Positions 41,806-51,756 of a stretch of 64,000 nt of DNA are shown here, piece by piece. The DNA lies in the NCBI GenBank assembly GCA_902760865.1, contig CACWID010000009.1:1-64000 (forward strand). Reading direction: 5' to 3'. A model generated the notes under the pieces. The model did not search any database. It saw only the letters and a program-made list of their open reading frames with translations, and was not told the DNA's origin. The DNA is from an uncultured Bacteroidales bacterium (GTDB lineage Bacteria; Bacteroidota; Bacteroidia; Bacteroidales; Muribaculaceae). How positions within the stretch are numbered: position 1 is the stretch's first letter; every line of letters begins with the position of its first letter. The translations under genes and the position numbers were made by a program.

Positions 41806-43098
41806 TTACTTAACAATGAGCAGATAATAGTTCTTCTTTCCCTTCTGGGCCAGAATGTACTTGTCGTTGAGCAGCATGTCGGCGCTGGCAGGCATGTTGG
41901 GGTCGGTGAGCTTTTCCTTGTTGACGCTCACACCGCCGCCCTGGGTCAGCTTGCGCATTTCGCCCTTGCTGGGGAAGACGGCAGCCACGTCGGTCAGCAG
42001 CGAAATCATCGGAGTTCCCTCGTCGATGGCGCTGCGGGGCACCTCGAACTGGGGCACACCCTCAAACACGTTGAGGAGCGTCTGCTCGTCGATTTTGTGG
42101 AGGATGTCCTTGGCCTTGTTCGAGAACAGGATCTGTGAAGCCTCGACGGCCATCTCATAGTCCTCGGCGCTGTGTACCATGGTGGTGATCTCCTTGGCAA
42201 GGCGCTTCTGCAGCGGGCGCAGGCCGGGATCCTTCTCCTGCTCGGCGATCAGCTCTTCGATCTCGTCCTGGGGCAGGGCGGTGAAGATCTTGATGTACTT
42301 CTTGGCGTCCTCGTCGCTGACGTTGATCCAGAACTGGTAGAACTTGTAGGGCGAGGTGCGCTTCGGATCGAGCCACACGTTGCCGCCCTCGGTCTTGCCG
42401 AACTTGGTGCCGTCGCTCTTGGTGATGAGCGGGCAGGTGATGGCATAGGCCTCACCGCCGTTGATGCGGCGGATGAGCTCGGTACCCGTGGTGATGTTGC
42501 CCCACTGGTCGCTGCCGCCCATCTGCAGCCTGCAGCCCTCGTGCTCATAGAGGTACAGGAAGTCGTAACCCTGCAGCAGCTGGTAGGAGAACTCGGTGAA
42601 CGACATGCCGTGGTCGGCGTTGGCGGCCAGACGCTTCTTCACGCTGTCCTTGGCCATCATGTAGTTGACAGTGATGTGCTTGCCGATGTCGCGGATGAAG
42701 CTCAGGAAGGTGAAATTCTTCATCCAGTCATAGTTGTTCACCACGATGGCGTGGTTGGGGGCGTCGCTGTCAAAGTCCAGGAACTTGGCCAGCTGCTTGC
42801 GGATGCACTCCTGATTGTGGCGCAGCGTCTCCTCGTCGATGAGCTTGCGCTCCTGCGACTTCATCGAGGGGTCGCCGATCATGCCCGTTGCACCGCCGAT
42901 GAGGGCGATGGGACGGTGTCCAGCGCGCTGCAGGTGCTTGAGCATCATCACGCCCACCAGGTGGCCGATGTGAAGCGAGTCGGCCGTCGGGTCGATGCCC
43001 ACGTAGCCGCTGGTCATTTCCTTGTTGAGTTGCTCCTCGGCACCAGGCATGATGTCATTGATCATCCCGCGCCATTTCAGTTCTTCTACAAAATTCAT
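41806..43098 (-). CDS. tyrS: tyrosyl-tRNA synthetase
   Basis: A 430-residue class I aminoacyl-tRNA synthetase that charges tRNA-Tyr. '[20 protein letters not shown]' contains the HIGH motif. '[28 protein letters not shown]' is the Tyr-binding region and '[18 protein letters not shown]' holds the KFGKT form of the KMSKS loop. The C-terminal ~70 residues are an S4-type RNA-binding domain ('[17 protein letters not shown]'). A minus-strand -7 box TACCTTTG is at 43145-43152. Length is normal and the call secure. Confidence 0.98.
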   Translation of the reverse strand: MNFVEELKWRGMINDIMPGAEEQLNKEMTSGYVGIDPTADSLHIGHLVGVMMLKHLQRAGHRPIALIGGATGMIGDPSMKSQERKLIDEETLRHNQECIRKQLAKFLDFDSDAPNHAIVVNNYDWMKNFTFLSFIRDIGKHITVNYMMAKDSVKKRLAANADHGMSFTEFSYQLLQGYDFLYLYEHEGCRLQMGGSDQWGNITTGTELIRRINGGEAYAITCPLITKSDGTKFGKTEGGNVWLDPKRTSPYKFYQFWINVSDEDAKKYIKIFTALPQDEIEELIAEQEKDPGLRPLQKRLAKEITTMVHSAEDYEMAVEASQILFSNKAKDILHKIDEQTLLNVFEGVPQFEVPRSAIDEGTPMISLLTDVAAVFPSKGEMRKLTQGGGVSVNKEKLTDPNMPASADMLLNDKYILAQKGKKNYYLLIVK

Positions 43099-43261
43099 CG
43101 TTTCAGTAATATCTTATATAGTTGGTTATTTTTCTATTGAACCGCAAAGGTACAACAATTTTCATCAATCATCACAATTTTCTCTCCTGTTTCCCGACTT
43201 GGCATCGCTATGGACCGGTTTTTTCATTACCTTTGCAGTCCAATCTTAACGGCGTCTGGCT

Positions 43262-44659
43262 ATGCAATTTGACACATATACCTATGCCTTGTTCCTGCCT
43301 CTGGTGTTCTTTGTCTATTGGGGGCTGAGGAACCGTCTCAAGTTGCAGAACCTGTTCCTGCTGTGCGCCAGCTATGTGTTCTATGGCTGGTGGGACTGGC
43401 GTATGCTGGGCCTGATTGTGCTCACGACGGTGACGACATGGGGCTCGGCGCTGATGATGCGCGGCGACCGCTCTGGCCGCGACAAGGCATGTGCCACAGC
43501 CAATATCGTGCTCAACCTGGGCATCTTGTGCGCGTTCAAGTATTTGGACTTCTTCCGCAAGAGTTTTGTCCAATTCCTGGGACTCTTCGGCGTGAATCCT
43601 GACTGGGCCACGATCAATGTCCTGCTGCCTGTGGGCATCTCGTTCTACACCTTCCAGGCCATCAGCTACACCATCGACGTGTATCGCGGCCAAATTAAGG
43701 CTACTCGCAACGTGTTGGCCTTCAGCGTGTTTATCGCGTTCTTTCCACAGTTGGTAGCAGGCCCCATCGAGCGTGCCACCAACCTGTTGCCTCAGTTCCT
43801 GCGCAAGAAGTCGTTCGACTACGACACCGCTGTGACGGGCATGAGGCAGATCCTGTGGGGCCTGGCCAAGAAGGTCATCATCGCCGACACGATGGGGCGT
43901 TGTGTGGACCAGTTGTTTGATAATCCCTGCTACTATTCAGCGACCAGCATGGTCTGGGCCGGCATCCTGTTCGCCGTGCAGATCTATGCCGACTTCTCGG
44001 GTTACAGCGACATTGCCATCGGCTCGGCCAGGCTGCTCAATATCCGGCTGCAGCCCAACTTCCGCTACCCTTTCTTCTCGCGGAACATGAAGGAACTGTG
44101 GCAGCGGTGGCACATCTCGTTGATGACGTGGTTCCGCCATTACGTCTATTTCCCCTTGGGCGGCTCCCGTCGTGGGCGCTGGCGCACCGCGTTGAACACG
44201 ATGATCGTTTTCTCGCTGTCGGGACTGTGGCATGGAGCCAACTGGACGTTTGTCGTGTGGGGTACCGTCAACGGCCTGCTGTTGTTGCCGTTCATCTTCA
44301 TGCCTCGCCGCCAGTTGTCCGACCATGCCACGAGGCGCGACATCCCGCGATGCCTGTTGACGTTCTTCATCTTTGCGATGGTGTTCATCGCCTTCCGTGC
44401 CGAGGGCATTCACAGCCTGGGCGAAATCTGCGGCGTGATGCTCAACGGCTCCTGGCAGTTGGTGCCCGACTTCTGGGACTGCATCTACTATATCGTTCCC
44501 TTCTTCCTCATCGAGTGGCTAGGCCGCCGTCAGGAATTCCCCATCGAGCGGTTGCCGATGCCCACGGTGCTGCGATGGACCGTCTATTGGGGCCTGCTGC
44601 TGGGCATCGCTCTGGCCAGCCTCGACCGGGGTACCCAGTTCATCTACTTCCAGTTCTGA
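43262..44659 (+). CDS. MBOAT family O-acyltransferase (AlgI/PatA-like)
   Basis: A 465-residue integral membrane protein with about ten TM segments. 'YTYALFLPLVFFVYWGLR' starts the family, 'LLPVGISFYTFQAISYTIDVYRG' and 'QLVAGPIERATNLLPQF' are core motifs, and 'FSLSGLWHGANWTFVVWG' carries the invariant catalytic His. Such proteins move acyl groups, often acetyl, across the membrane onto polysaccharides or teichoic-type polymers. They usually need a periplasmic SGNH/AlgJ-type partner; none lies next to it here, so the acceptor is unknown. A -7 box TACCTTTG is at 43228-43235. Confidence 0.94.
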   Translation: MQFDTYTYALFLPLVFFVYWGLRNRLKLQNLFLLCASYVFYGWWDWRMLGLIVLTTVTTWGSALMMRGDRSGRDKACATANIVLNLGILCAFKYLDFFRKSFVQFLGLFGVNPDWATINVLLPVGISFYTFQAISYTIDVYRGQIKATRNVLAFSVFIAFFPQLVAGPIERATNLLPQFLRKKSFDYDTAVTGMRQILWGLAKKVIIADTMGRCVDQLFDNPCYYSATSMVWAGILFAVQIYADFSGYSDIAIGSARLLNIRLQPNFRYPFFSRNMKELWQRWHISLMTWFRHYVYFPLGGSRRGRWRTALNTMIVFSLSGLWHGANWTFVVWGTVNGLLLLPFIFMPRRQLSDHATRRDIPRCLLTFFIFAMVFIAFRAEGIHSLGEICGVMLNGSWQLVPDFWDCIYYIVPFFLIEWLGRRQEFPIERLPMPTVLRWTVYWGLLLGIALASLDRGTQFIYFQF

Positions 44660-44750
44660 CAATTCTCCACACGCTTTGTCTCCAAGTTTCACAATCCTTG
44701 GTCTCACGCTAAGTCTTTTAAAACAACTGATTAATCTGATTTTTCTGATG

Positions 44751-45065
44751 GCATCCGCATCCTTGGTCTCACGCTAAGGCGCTAAAAACTAACAAGAAAA
44801 CAATAAATACAATAATGACAAGGCCATCCGGACTGCGACGGAATATGAACTACGAATTACACGAATTGAACTAATTGGCATCCGCATTCTTATTATTTCG
44901 AATTATACGAATTGACTCTGCAATTTTAAACTACGAATTATGCTAAGGTTGACGCACTCGGTTTATTTTACATATAATTACCGTGAACCTTTAGCTCGGC
45001 GCAGCCAATTGATCATGAATTAATTAATGATCATTCGTGATAATTCACGTAAAGATAACACAAGA
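44751..45065 (-). repeat. long intergenic repeat, copy B (inverted)
   Basis: The reverse complement of copy A at 19614-19936, with scattered substitutions and short indels. Outside it the spacer 44660-45275 holds only a further 'GTCTCACGCTAAG' fragment near 44702 and a CTAATCTCTAATCA tandem repeat (about 45102-45145). No gene is seen. Confidence 0.8.
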
Positions 45066-45275
45066 AATCCACGCTCCTGCCAAACTGGAACGCGGATGCT
45101 TCACTAATCTCTAATCACTAATCTCTAATCACTAATCTCTAATCTGCGAGCGACGCGAGCATCAACGCCCCCTGGCCCGCTCTAATCTTAGAGGGTGAGT
45201 TGCTAACGTACTGATTGATAATTTATAATTTCGTCGAGTTCACATTGATTATAACAGCCCTGCATGCTGGTATTA

Positions 45276-45317
45276 AAAAAATGGGATTGGATTTGTGATA
45301 ATCCAATCCCATTTTTT
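45276..45317. terminator. strong hairpin terminator of the C10 protease gene
   Basis: A 17-bp perfect stem (45276-45292 with 45301-45317) with A and T ends, 35 bases past the protease stop (minus strand). Confidence 0.92.
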
Positions 45318-45351
45318 AATTATGTGTGAATCAAGTGTATCTCTCTTCAAC

Positions 45352-48300
45352 TTACCAAGCCTGGGAGAGCAGGTAGTTGATCAGCTTGGTGACATCACCG
45401 ATGTTGATGATGCCGTCCGGGTCACAGTCGGCTGCTGTCAGGTCAATGTCGGTGGCATCTTGCGAGAGTATGTAGTTGATCAGTGTGGTGATATCGTTGA
45501 TGTTGATATTACCGTCCCTGTTCACATCGCCACGGGTGCTGGTGGGACCCTCCTCGGCGTTCTCGTCAAGAACAATCTGCAGCATGGTGGCGTTGCTGGT
45601 GGTAACATCGTCTGCGTAGGCTTCAAATGCGTTCACCGTGCCGCTGGCGGCCTTGACGAAGTGGCTGCCGTCTGCATTCAGGAAGTAAGCGTCCTGGATG
45701 TCCTTGTGGACAAATTCGCCGACGGTCATGTGGTAGGTGCCGCTGGTGATTGCTGTGGGATCGGGCTTCACGGTCACGTTGGCGGCACTGAACACGAAGG
45801 TCTTACCGCGCATGTCGGTGCCGTTGGCGCCGTCATAGGGTGCCACGAAGTAGGGCACATTGGCCTCCAGGGTGTTGCCCATGTAGTCGGCGAGCAGCAT
45901 GGCATCGTCCTCGGTGTCCTCTTCCTCATTGAAGCTACAGATCCACAGGCCCTTGGCGTCGTCCTTGCTGTGCATCCAGTCGATGGGTGCGCCGTCGGCT
46001 GTTACGCTGGTTGCTGCAAAGGGCAGCACCATCGTGTTCCAGCCACCTTCTTGCCCGGCGTGGCGGCCGTTGGTGAACTTGCGCTCATAGCTGATGTTCT
46101 CGGCTCTGAAGCGGTAAGGAGCGAAGAAGTCATAGCCGTGATAGAGCACGATGTCGCGCACTGCTACGTTATTCTGGATGACATTCTTGCTTTCAAGGCC
46201 GGCAGGAACATATTTCGAGCCCTGGCCGATATAGAACAATGTATTGGGATTCTCGTTAGGAATCAACGATGTCAAGTTGAGGCCCTCAAGGCTCACTGCC
46301 ACAGCGTTGTCAGGAACGCGGATGCCGTTATAGGCCTTGTAGCCGACGCGGTTACCGTGACCGTCCCAGACCACCATACCGCGGTCAATGGTGTAGTACT
46401 TAGACTCACCCGGCTTGACAAGGTTGGTAGTCACCTCGTTCTCGTTGCGGCCGTAGATGTTGAGCGCATAGACCGAGCCGTAGGCCAGGTTATCAAACTC
46501 GAAGTAGAACGTCTGAGTTTCGCCAGCGGGGATAATGACGTTCTTGCTCAGATAGGTAATCATCGAGCCGTGGCCGTTCTCGTCGACGATGAACAGCGGG
46601 GCCAGGATATAGCGGTTGTATTCGCCCTCGGTGTTGTTGTTGGTTACATCCACCTTGAATTTGATGTGGCTGTCATAGATGATCATGTTCTCATCGGCAT
46701 TCAAGGCATTGATGTCGACGCTCAGGTTCATGGGATAGACCACACTGCCGGCGATGTTTACTGAGCCCGTGCCGGGAATAGACGGATTCCAGTCGGAGTC
46801 GTATGCTGAGAGGTAGGCAGTCTTGGCGCCAGCATTCTTCGGCGTGAAGTTGAAGGTTACCACCTTGGTGCCGCCGGCGGGAATCTCGGCCTCGACCACC
46901 GAGGTGTACTGGCTGTACTCGTCAAGCTGCTCATTGCTCACATACAGGAAGAGCCTGCCGCTGAAACGGTCATCGCTGTTGTTCTTCACAGTAACGTTGC
47001 ACTGCTCGGCTGCACCCACCTTCTCGCCACCAGTAAACTCAAAGTTGGTGGACTGGAGGTCAAGGACGGGATGGTCCTCAAAGGTTACCCAGTTGCCGTC
47101 GAAGGTGGCTTTGATGTAGTAGCGGTCGCTCTCGATCATGGGATCCCAGACGTTAGAGCCGGGGATTGAGCTGACAGGAACAATCTTGTAGGTGCCGCTG
47201 GTGATACCCTGTCCGAAGGGATAGGTCACTGAAGACTGATTCTCGGGCCAGCTGTCGGTGATGGACAGGTAGCTTGTACCATAATAAGTCTGGGCAATGA
47301 TGTCCACGAAATTGTCGTTGCTGTCATAGAGGGCAATACCGCGCAGGTACTTGGTGCCGTCATCGATGTGGTCCTCGGCGGTAACCTTGATGTAGCGGCG
47401 CTTGTTGAGCTTGAAGGCGCCGTCGTCGCTGCGCTCAAAGGTGCGTGTTCCCGTGTAGTACATGTTGAACACGGTCAATCGGTGGTCCACCTCTTCGGGC
47501 TGTCCGCTGTAACCAGGCTGGATACCGATGATGGCGGTTTGGTCGATGTTGTAGCCCTCGGCGCTCGTTACCGAAGCAACGCCACCGCCAGCATAGGGGT
47601 TGAGAATTGACAGGACGAAGTAGCCGTCACCAAGTCCGCCCCATCCCCAGTTGATGTGGAACAGGTCGCCGTAGGCATAGCCGTCGCAGATGAAGGAGTG
47701 TCCACCTCCCGAGCCGGAGCGGCCGTTATAAATCAAGGGACGGCCCTCGGCCAGTTCCTGATAGATCATGTCTTCCCAGGTGTCCTGCTCATAGTCGCTG
47801 CGGTAAACCAGCTTGGCATCGTAGTTGAAGTAATCGTTCAGTGCAGTGGGGATATAGGGGTCGCTTGTGCTAGAGGCATTGACACCATACTGCATGTGGG
47901 CAGCACAGCCGGCATAGAGCATGAGCCATGCCACGGCATCCTTCTCGGCCTGCGTCTCGCCGCCGGTGTAGTTGTCGCGCATGTTATCCCAGTCAAAGTA
48001 GATGGGATATAGCGGGTCGGTGTCAAAAGCACCATACTCTTCTTGCCAATAGTAAGTCACTAAATAGGAAGGTATCACTTGGCTGCAAGCTATGGGGTGC
48101 TTATAGTAGTTCATGATCTGTGCCATCGAAGTGGCAACGCAACCCGTGTAAGCCATTTCGCCGATAGTGTCCCCGTTCTCGTCGATGTCCATGAACTCAG
48201 GGCATTGGTCCCAATAAGGGGCACCCTGGTCCCAGTGGCTGGAGATCAGCGGCGAGATGCTGTTGTGAGTGGGACGTGGCGAGTTGAAGCCCTCATTGCC

Positions 48301-48690
48301 CGTGATGCCGAGCATGTCCAGCTGGGAAATCTGCTGGGCATAGCCCTCGAGCCATGACTTCATGTTGGCGGGCACGTGGTTGGGGTCGAAGTTGCCGTTG
48401 TCGACGTAGCCCAGGATAGGCGTCGTGCGGTCGTCACCCGAGACGATGATGTAGCCCTGATTGCCGGTAGTATTAAAGATGTAGTAACTGCAGGACTGTG
48501 ATGCTGCCTGCTGGCCATTGGCGTTCAGTCTTGGGGTCTGGCTTACGGGAACAGATTGCAGCCTTACGCTTGCACGGTGCTCTTGCATGAACTTACTGGC
48601 CGTCTGCAGGGCCTGGCTTGGTGTCACTGGGGCCGCCAGTGCTGTCGCAATGGCGCATAGAAGAGAGGCTAGGAATGTTAATTTCTTCAT
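45352..48690 (-). CDS. secreted C10 family (streptopain-like) cysteine protease with C-terminal dockerin
   Basis: A 1112-residue exported protease. Signal peptide: residues 1-19 ('FLASLLCAIATALA'). A Spi-like inhibitory prodomain covers about 20-130 ('NTTGNQGYIIVSGDDRTTPILGYV' is typical). The catalytic Cys is in 'EMAYTGCVATSMAQIMNYYKHP', the His in 'GSGGGHSFICDGYAYG', and 'DLFHINWGWGGLGDGYF' is the conserved Trp-rich end. Several Ig-like or beta-sandwich regions follow (about 400-1000). The last ~65 residues are a two-loop dockerin ('DVNRDGNININDITTLINYI', 'DCDPDGIINIGDVTKLIN'). C10 members in Bacteroidales degrade host or dietary protein. The promoter is at 48754. Confidence 0.93.
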   Translation of the reverse strand: MKKLTFLASLLCAIATALAAPVTPSQALQTASKFMQEHRASVRLQSVPVSQTPRLNANGQQAASQSCSYYIFNTTGNQGYIIVSGDDRTTPILGYVDNGNFDPNHVPANMKSWLEGYAQQISQLDMLGITGNEGFNSPRPTHNSISPLISSHWDQGAPYWDQCPEFMDIDENGDTIGEMAYTGCVATSMAQIMNYYKHPIACSQVIPSYLVTYYWQEEYGAFDTDPLYPIYFDWDNMRDNYTGGETQAEKDAVAWLMLYAGCAAHMQYGVNASSTSDPYIPTALNDYFNYDAKLVYRSDYEQDTWEDMIYQELAEGRPLIYNGRSGSGGGHSFICDGYAYGDLFHINWGWGGLGDGYFVLSILNPYAGGGVASVTSAEGYNIDQTAIIGIQPGYSGQPEEVDHRLTVFNMYYTGTRTFERSDDGAFKLNKRRYIKVTAEDHIDDGTKYLRGIALYDSNDNFVDIIAQTYYGTSYLSITDSWPENQSSVTYPFGQGITSGTYKIVPVSSIPGSNVWDPMIESDRYYIKATFDGNWVTFEDHPVLDLQSTNFEFTGGEKVGAAEQCNVTVKNNSDDRFSGRLFLYVSNEQLDEYSQYTSVVEAEIPAGGTKVVTFNFTPKNAGAKTAYLSAYDSDWNPSIPGTGSVNIAGSVVYPMNLSVDINALNADENMIIYDSHIKFKVDVTNNNTEGEYNRYILAPLFIVDENGHGSMITYLSKNVIIPAGETQTFYFEFDNLAYGSVYALNIYGRNENEVTTNLVKPGESKYYTIDRGMVVWDGHGNRVGYKAYNGIRVPDNAVAVSLEGLNLTSLIPNENPNTLFYIGQGSKYVPAGLESKNVIQNNVAVRDIVLYHGYDFFAPYRFRAENISYERKFTNGRHAGQEGGWNTMVLPFAATSVTADGAPIDWMHSKDDAKGLWICSFNEEEDTEDDAMLLADYMGNTLEANVPYFVAPYDGANGTDMRGKTFVFSAANVTVKPDPTAITSGTYHMTVGEFVHKDIQDAYFLNADGSHFVKAASGTVNAFEAYADDVTTSNATMLQIVLDENAEEGPTSTRGDVNRDGNININDITTLINYILSQDATDIDLTAADCDPDGIINIGDVTKLINYLLSQAW

Positions 48691-48753
48691 TTCTAAGTGT
48701 TAATGTTGATATTATTGTTAATTAGATAAGCATCACAATAGTGATTGGGTTTG

Positions 48754-48784
48754 CAAAAATATAAGGTTTTTTGAAAATATGCAA
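48754..48784 (-). promoter_or_regulatory. promoter of the C10 protease gene
   Basis: Minus strand TTG (48782-48784), 20 bases, TATTTTTG (48754-48761), 63 bases before the ATG. Confidence 0.6.
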
Positions 48785-48824
48785 TTTTTGGAGCAGAAAA
48801 TGAAGGTCTTCTGCTCCAAAAATT
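48783..48824 (-). terminator. hairpin terminator of the yitT-like gene
   Basis: A perfect 16-bp stem (48783-48798 with 48809-48824) ending in T/A runs. It abuts the -33 element of the next gene's promoter, so termination and initiation are packed together. Confidence 0.85.
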
Positions 48825-48884
48825 AAACTTTGTAATGAAAAATGTCGGAAAACTGCGATTTTTTTATCGCAGGATGATGCCGTT

Positions 48885-49808
48885 TCAGTCGGTAGTGGAC
48901 TGGTCTTGTTCTTGGGCCTGTTCCTTCTTGCTGTGGACGCGCACCTTGAGTTCGTCAAAGCCGAATCCATAGACACTGTTGACGTTGCTCTGGGTGATGA
49001 TAGCCCCGCGGTCGGTCTCCTTGATGATGCGGAAGATGTTCACGCTCTCGTGCTTGCGGCACATCACCATGACAATCTTCACGTTGTCCTTGGTGTACCA
49101 GCCGGTGCCGTCCAGGATGGTGCAGCCGCGGTGCGCCTCAGAGATGACGTTGTCGGCAATCTCCTTCCACTTCTTGCTGATGATCATGAATTGGACGCTC
49201 TGGCGCGTGTTGTTGATCACGCGGTCGGCAGCCACCGAGTAGATGACCATGAAGATAAGACCATACACGATCTTGTCGATGGAGTGGAACAGCAGCCACG
49301 AGGAGCAGATGATGAGCACGTCGCAGTACATCATCGTGCGGCCGAACGAGATGGTGCTGTGCTTGGCGACCATCGCGGCAATGATGTCGGTGCCGCCGGT
49401 GCTGCCGCCGTGGGTGAACACCACGCCCAGGCCCAGGCCGCACAAGACGGCGCCCAGGATGACGTTCATGAACGGCTGCCCCTCGACAATCGGGGTCGGG
49501 AACATCGGCTGGAGGAATCCGATGCAGATCGTCGATATCGTTGCACCGATGATGGTCCTCAGCACGAACTGCTTGCCCACACTGCGGAAGGCGATGCACA
49601 GCAGGATGATGTTGATGACGTAGTAGGTCACTGCCACGTTCCACCCCAGCCAGTAGTGGATCAACGACGACAGACCCGTCACGCTGCCGATTACGATCTT
49701 CTCAGGCAGGATAAACGCGGTGAAACCGAACGCATAAGTGAACAGGCCCAACGTGATCATCACGTAGTCCTTCACGAAGTTAAGGGTTTTTCTTGTCTTG
49801 TCAGTCAT
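48885..49808 (-). CDS. YitT family membrane protein (DUF161/DUF2179)
   Basis: A 307-residue protein with five to six N-terminal TM segments in the YitT_membrane domain ('MITLGLFTYAFGFTAFILPEKIVIGSVTGLSSLIHY', 'GLGLGVVFTHGGSTGGTDIIAAM') and a C-terminal cytosolic DUF2179 domain ('GWYTKDNVKIVMVMCRKHESVNIFRIIKETDRGAIITQSN'). The family is widespread and probably transports a small solute, but the substrate is unknown. The tail is rich in Lys, Glu and Gln. It stands alone, with a terminator close behind. Confidence 0.95.
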   Translation of the reverse strand: MTDKTRKTLNFVKDYVMITLGLFTYAFGFTAFILPEKIVIGSVTGLSSLIHYWLGWNVAVTYYVINIILLCIAFRSVGKQFVLRTIIGATISTICIGFLQPMFPTPIVEGQPFMNVILGAVLCGLGLGVVFTHGGSTGGTDIIAAMVAKHSTISFGRTMMYCDVLIICSSWLLFHSIDKIVYGLIFMVIYSVAADRVINNTRQSVQFMIISKKWKEIADNVISEAHRGCTILDGTGWYTKDNVKIVMVMCRKHESVNIFRIIKETDRGAIITQSNVNSVYGFGFDELKVRVHSKKEQAQEQDQSTTD

Positions 49809-50166
49809 ATCAATTGATTATTTTTTCAGCCTACAAAATTACTCAAAAAAACTGAAACCGCTCACCTCAACCCCGTTTATTCAATCCACGGGGCCGCTAT
49901 GAGGAGGCTGGCTCTTAGGATGGAATTGTTGAGGAGGGTTTTCATTGGGTGGGATGTTTTTATTTGTTGTTGATGTTGTCGTGGGTTGGTTGGGAAAAAC
50001 GGTGGGGCGTTTTTCTTGTCTGAGTTGCAAAGTTAAGGCTTTAGAGGGGCAAAAGCAAGTTTTTGGTCTTGTTTCTTGAGATTTCTGGTCGAAGTTTGGG
50101 TCGGTTGAGAAAAACATTTGTACCTTTATGGGCAAAAAGATATCAATTTATTAAAGATTAGACACA

Positions 50167-50514
50167 ATGATTACAAGATTGATTATTTCGGGTCTGGCGG
50201 TACTGGTTACCGCTCTGACGCTGGATGGCGTGACTGTAGAGCCCTGGTGGTGGGCTGTGATTATCGCCATTGTACTCGGGTTTATCAACTCGTGCATCCG
50301 TCCGCTGGTGAAGTTGCTGGCGTTGCCGATCAACATGCTGACGCTTGGCTTGTTCACGCTAGTCATCAATGCCCTGATGGTGATGCTGTGCTCGTGGATT
50401 GTGGGCCCGCACTTCATGGTGGCCAACTTCTGGTGGGCATTGGCTTTCAGCATAGTGTTGACGCTGGTGAACTGGCTGCTGCATGTGTTCTTCCCTGCGA
50501 AAAAGAAGAAGTAG
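50167..50514 (+). CDS. YvlD/phage holin superfamily IV-like small membrane protein
   Basis: A 115-residue inner-membrane protein with four hydrophobic segments ('MITRLIISGLAVLVTALTL', 'WWWAVIIAIVLGFINSCI', 'LALPINMLTLGLFTLVINALMVMLCSWIV', 'NFWWALAFSIVLTLVNWLLHV') and a Lys-rich end. It matches the Mycobact_memb/YvlD family, where the 'P-I-N-x-L-T-L-G-L' turn is diagnostic. Members are not true holins; some are linked to envelope stress. A TACCTTTA box lies 39 bases upstream. Function is unknown. Confidence 0.9.
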   Translation: MITRLIISGLAVLVTALTLDGVTVEPWWWAVIIAIVLGFINSCIRPLVKLLALPINMLTLGLFTLVINALMVMLCSWIVGPHFMVANFWWALAFSIVLTLVNWLLHVFFPAKKKK

Positions 50515-50577
50515 GTTTTAGACTTTAGACATTAGACTTTAAGGGATTAGCGGGTGTTTGCACTCGTTGTGAAAATG

Positions 50578-50643
50578 CGAATTACGCCAATTAAACGATG
50601 GCCCCACTCAGTGGATACCGATTCGTTTAATTGGCGTAATTCG
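50578..50643. repeat. 21-bp perfect inverted repeat
   Basis: 50578-50598 and 50623-50643 are exact reverse complements with a 24-base loop. The arms contain the GCGAATTACG/AATTGGCGTAATTCG words that recur in the long intergenic repeats. It lies between converging genes and may stop transcription from both sides. Confidence 0.85.
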
Positions 50644-50657
50644 TAGTTTGATGTGTC

Positions 50658-51287
50658 TTATTCGCCCTCGAACTTGATGGCGTTGCGGTTGGTGCTCTCG
50701 ATGCGGCGGTTGCGCCAGCAGCGGCGGCACAGGGAGACGTACTTGTCGTCGCCGCCAATCTCGACCTGGTTACCGTCGGTGACGATGTTGCCCTGGGCGT
50801 CGATGCGGGCGTTGATGATGGTCTTGCGTCCGCAGGAGCAGGTGGACTTGATCTCCTCGATGGTGTCGGCGAGTTCGAACAGGCGCCGCGAGCCCTCGAA
50901 CATGTGGGACTGGAAGTCGGTCCTCAGTCCGTAGCACACGACATTGACCCCGTAGTCATCGACGATGCGTGCGAGCTGGTCGATCTGCGGAGCGGAGAGG
51001 AACTGGGCCTCGTCGATGAGGATCCAGTCCTTGACGACGAGGGTGGTGTCGAACATCTCCTTGAGCATGACGTAGAGGTCACTCTCGGGGTAAATCCATG
51101 AGCACTTGCGCTCGATGCCGATGCGTGAGCGTATGACGTTGTCGTTCTCGCGGTCGTCGATGATGGGCTTCATGCACAGGTATTGCATGCCTCGCTCCTC
51201 GAAGTTGTAGGCCTGGGTGAGCAGCATGGCGGTCTTGGCGGACCCCATCGTGCCGTATCTGAAGTATAATTTCCCTATTCCGTTCAT
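50658..51287 (-). CDS. tdk: thymidine kinase
   Basis: A 209-residue cytosolic salvage enzyme that phosphorylates thymidine with ATP. The P-loop is 'LYFRYGTMGSAKTAMLLTQA', in which Ala-Lys-Thr follows the Ser, as in some type II kinases. 'DWILIDEAQFLSAPQIDQLA' supplies the Walker B Asp-Glu. 'YGLRTDFQSHMFEGSRRLFELAD' is the lasso region. Zinc ligands appear in 'STCSCGRKTIINAR' and 'YVSLCRRCWRNR'. The start Met directly precedes the first strand. The call is secure. Confidence 0.96.
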   Translation of the reverse strand: MNGIGKLYFRYGTMGSAKTAMLLTQAYNFEERGMQYLCMKPIIDDRENDNVIRSRIGIERKCSWIYPESDLYVMLKEMFDTTLVVKDWILIDEAQFLSAPQIDQLARIVDDYGVNVVCYGLRTDFQSHMFEGSRRLFELADTIEEIKSTCSCGRKTIINARIDAQGNIVTDGNQVEIGGDDKYVSLCRRCWRNRRIESTNRNAIKFEGE

Positions 51288-51756
51288 GTCAATGCTATGA
51301 TAAAATGCTCGTTGTCAAGTTGTTGCTAAAACAGGTCCGCTCTGAGCGGGACCGACAACAAAGTTACTGTTTTCCTGCCAATCGCCCACAAGTTTCGCAA
51401 CAAAAAAGTTATTAACACCGATTGGTGGCAGTGTCATCATTCGCCTTGGAATTTTTAATCGGCCTAACGGCCGAGAAATTAAAAAAAAATTTTTAAAAAA
51501 TTAAACAAGACGACATTATTGTTTCTTCGGGCGAAGCGCGACTCAATCTGCAGCGAATGAATTGTGGCACATCCTCATGCCTCGACGGGGTGGCACAGGG
51601 ACGGGCTGGGGGTAAAAAAGCGCAATGACGGCTTGCCACAGGGGGCTCGCTGCCATTGCGGTGTCTCGTAGTGGTTGGATCTCGATACTAAGGCCTCGCG
51701 TGTGTAGTTGATGGCCTCTGAGTCCAGTCCGCTAACGCTCTAGGGCGGTGCTAGAG
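51288..51756. other. spacer between the zinc-ribbon gene and thymidine kinase
   Basis: About 470 bases without a gene. It holds a -7 box for tdk (minus-strand TAACTTTG at 51359-51366, TTG 22 bases away), an AT-rich hairpin around 51448-51487, the terminator listed at 51614, and a 6-bp CTCTAG/CTAGAG hairpin near 51738. Confidence 0.5.
51614..51660 (-). terminator. terminator downstream of the zinc-ribbon gene
   Basis: A 7-bp outer stem (51621-51627 with 51654-51660), partial inner pairing, then six T on the minus strand (A-run 51614-51619). Confidence 0.65.

Noticed and set aside
51540..51740. GC-rich spacer considered as SRP or other housekeeping RNA
   Set aside because: The SRP consensus loops are absent; the pairing seen is explained by the terminator at 51614-51660.
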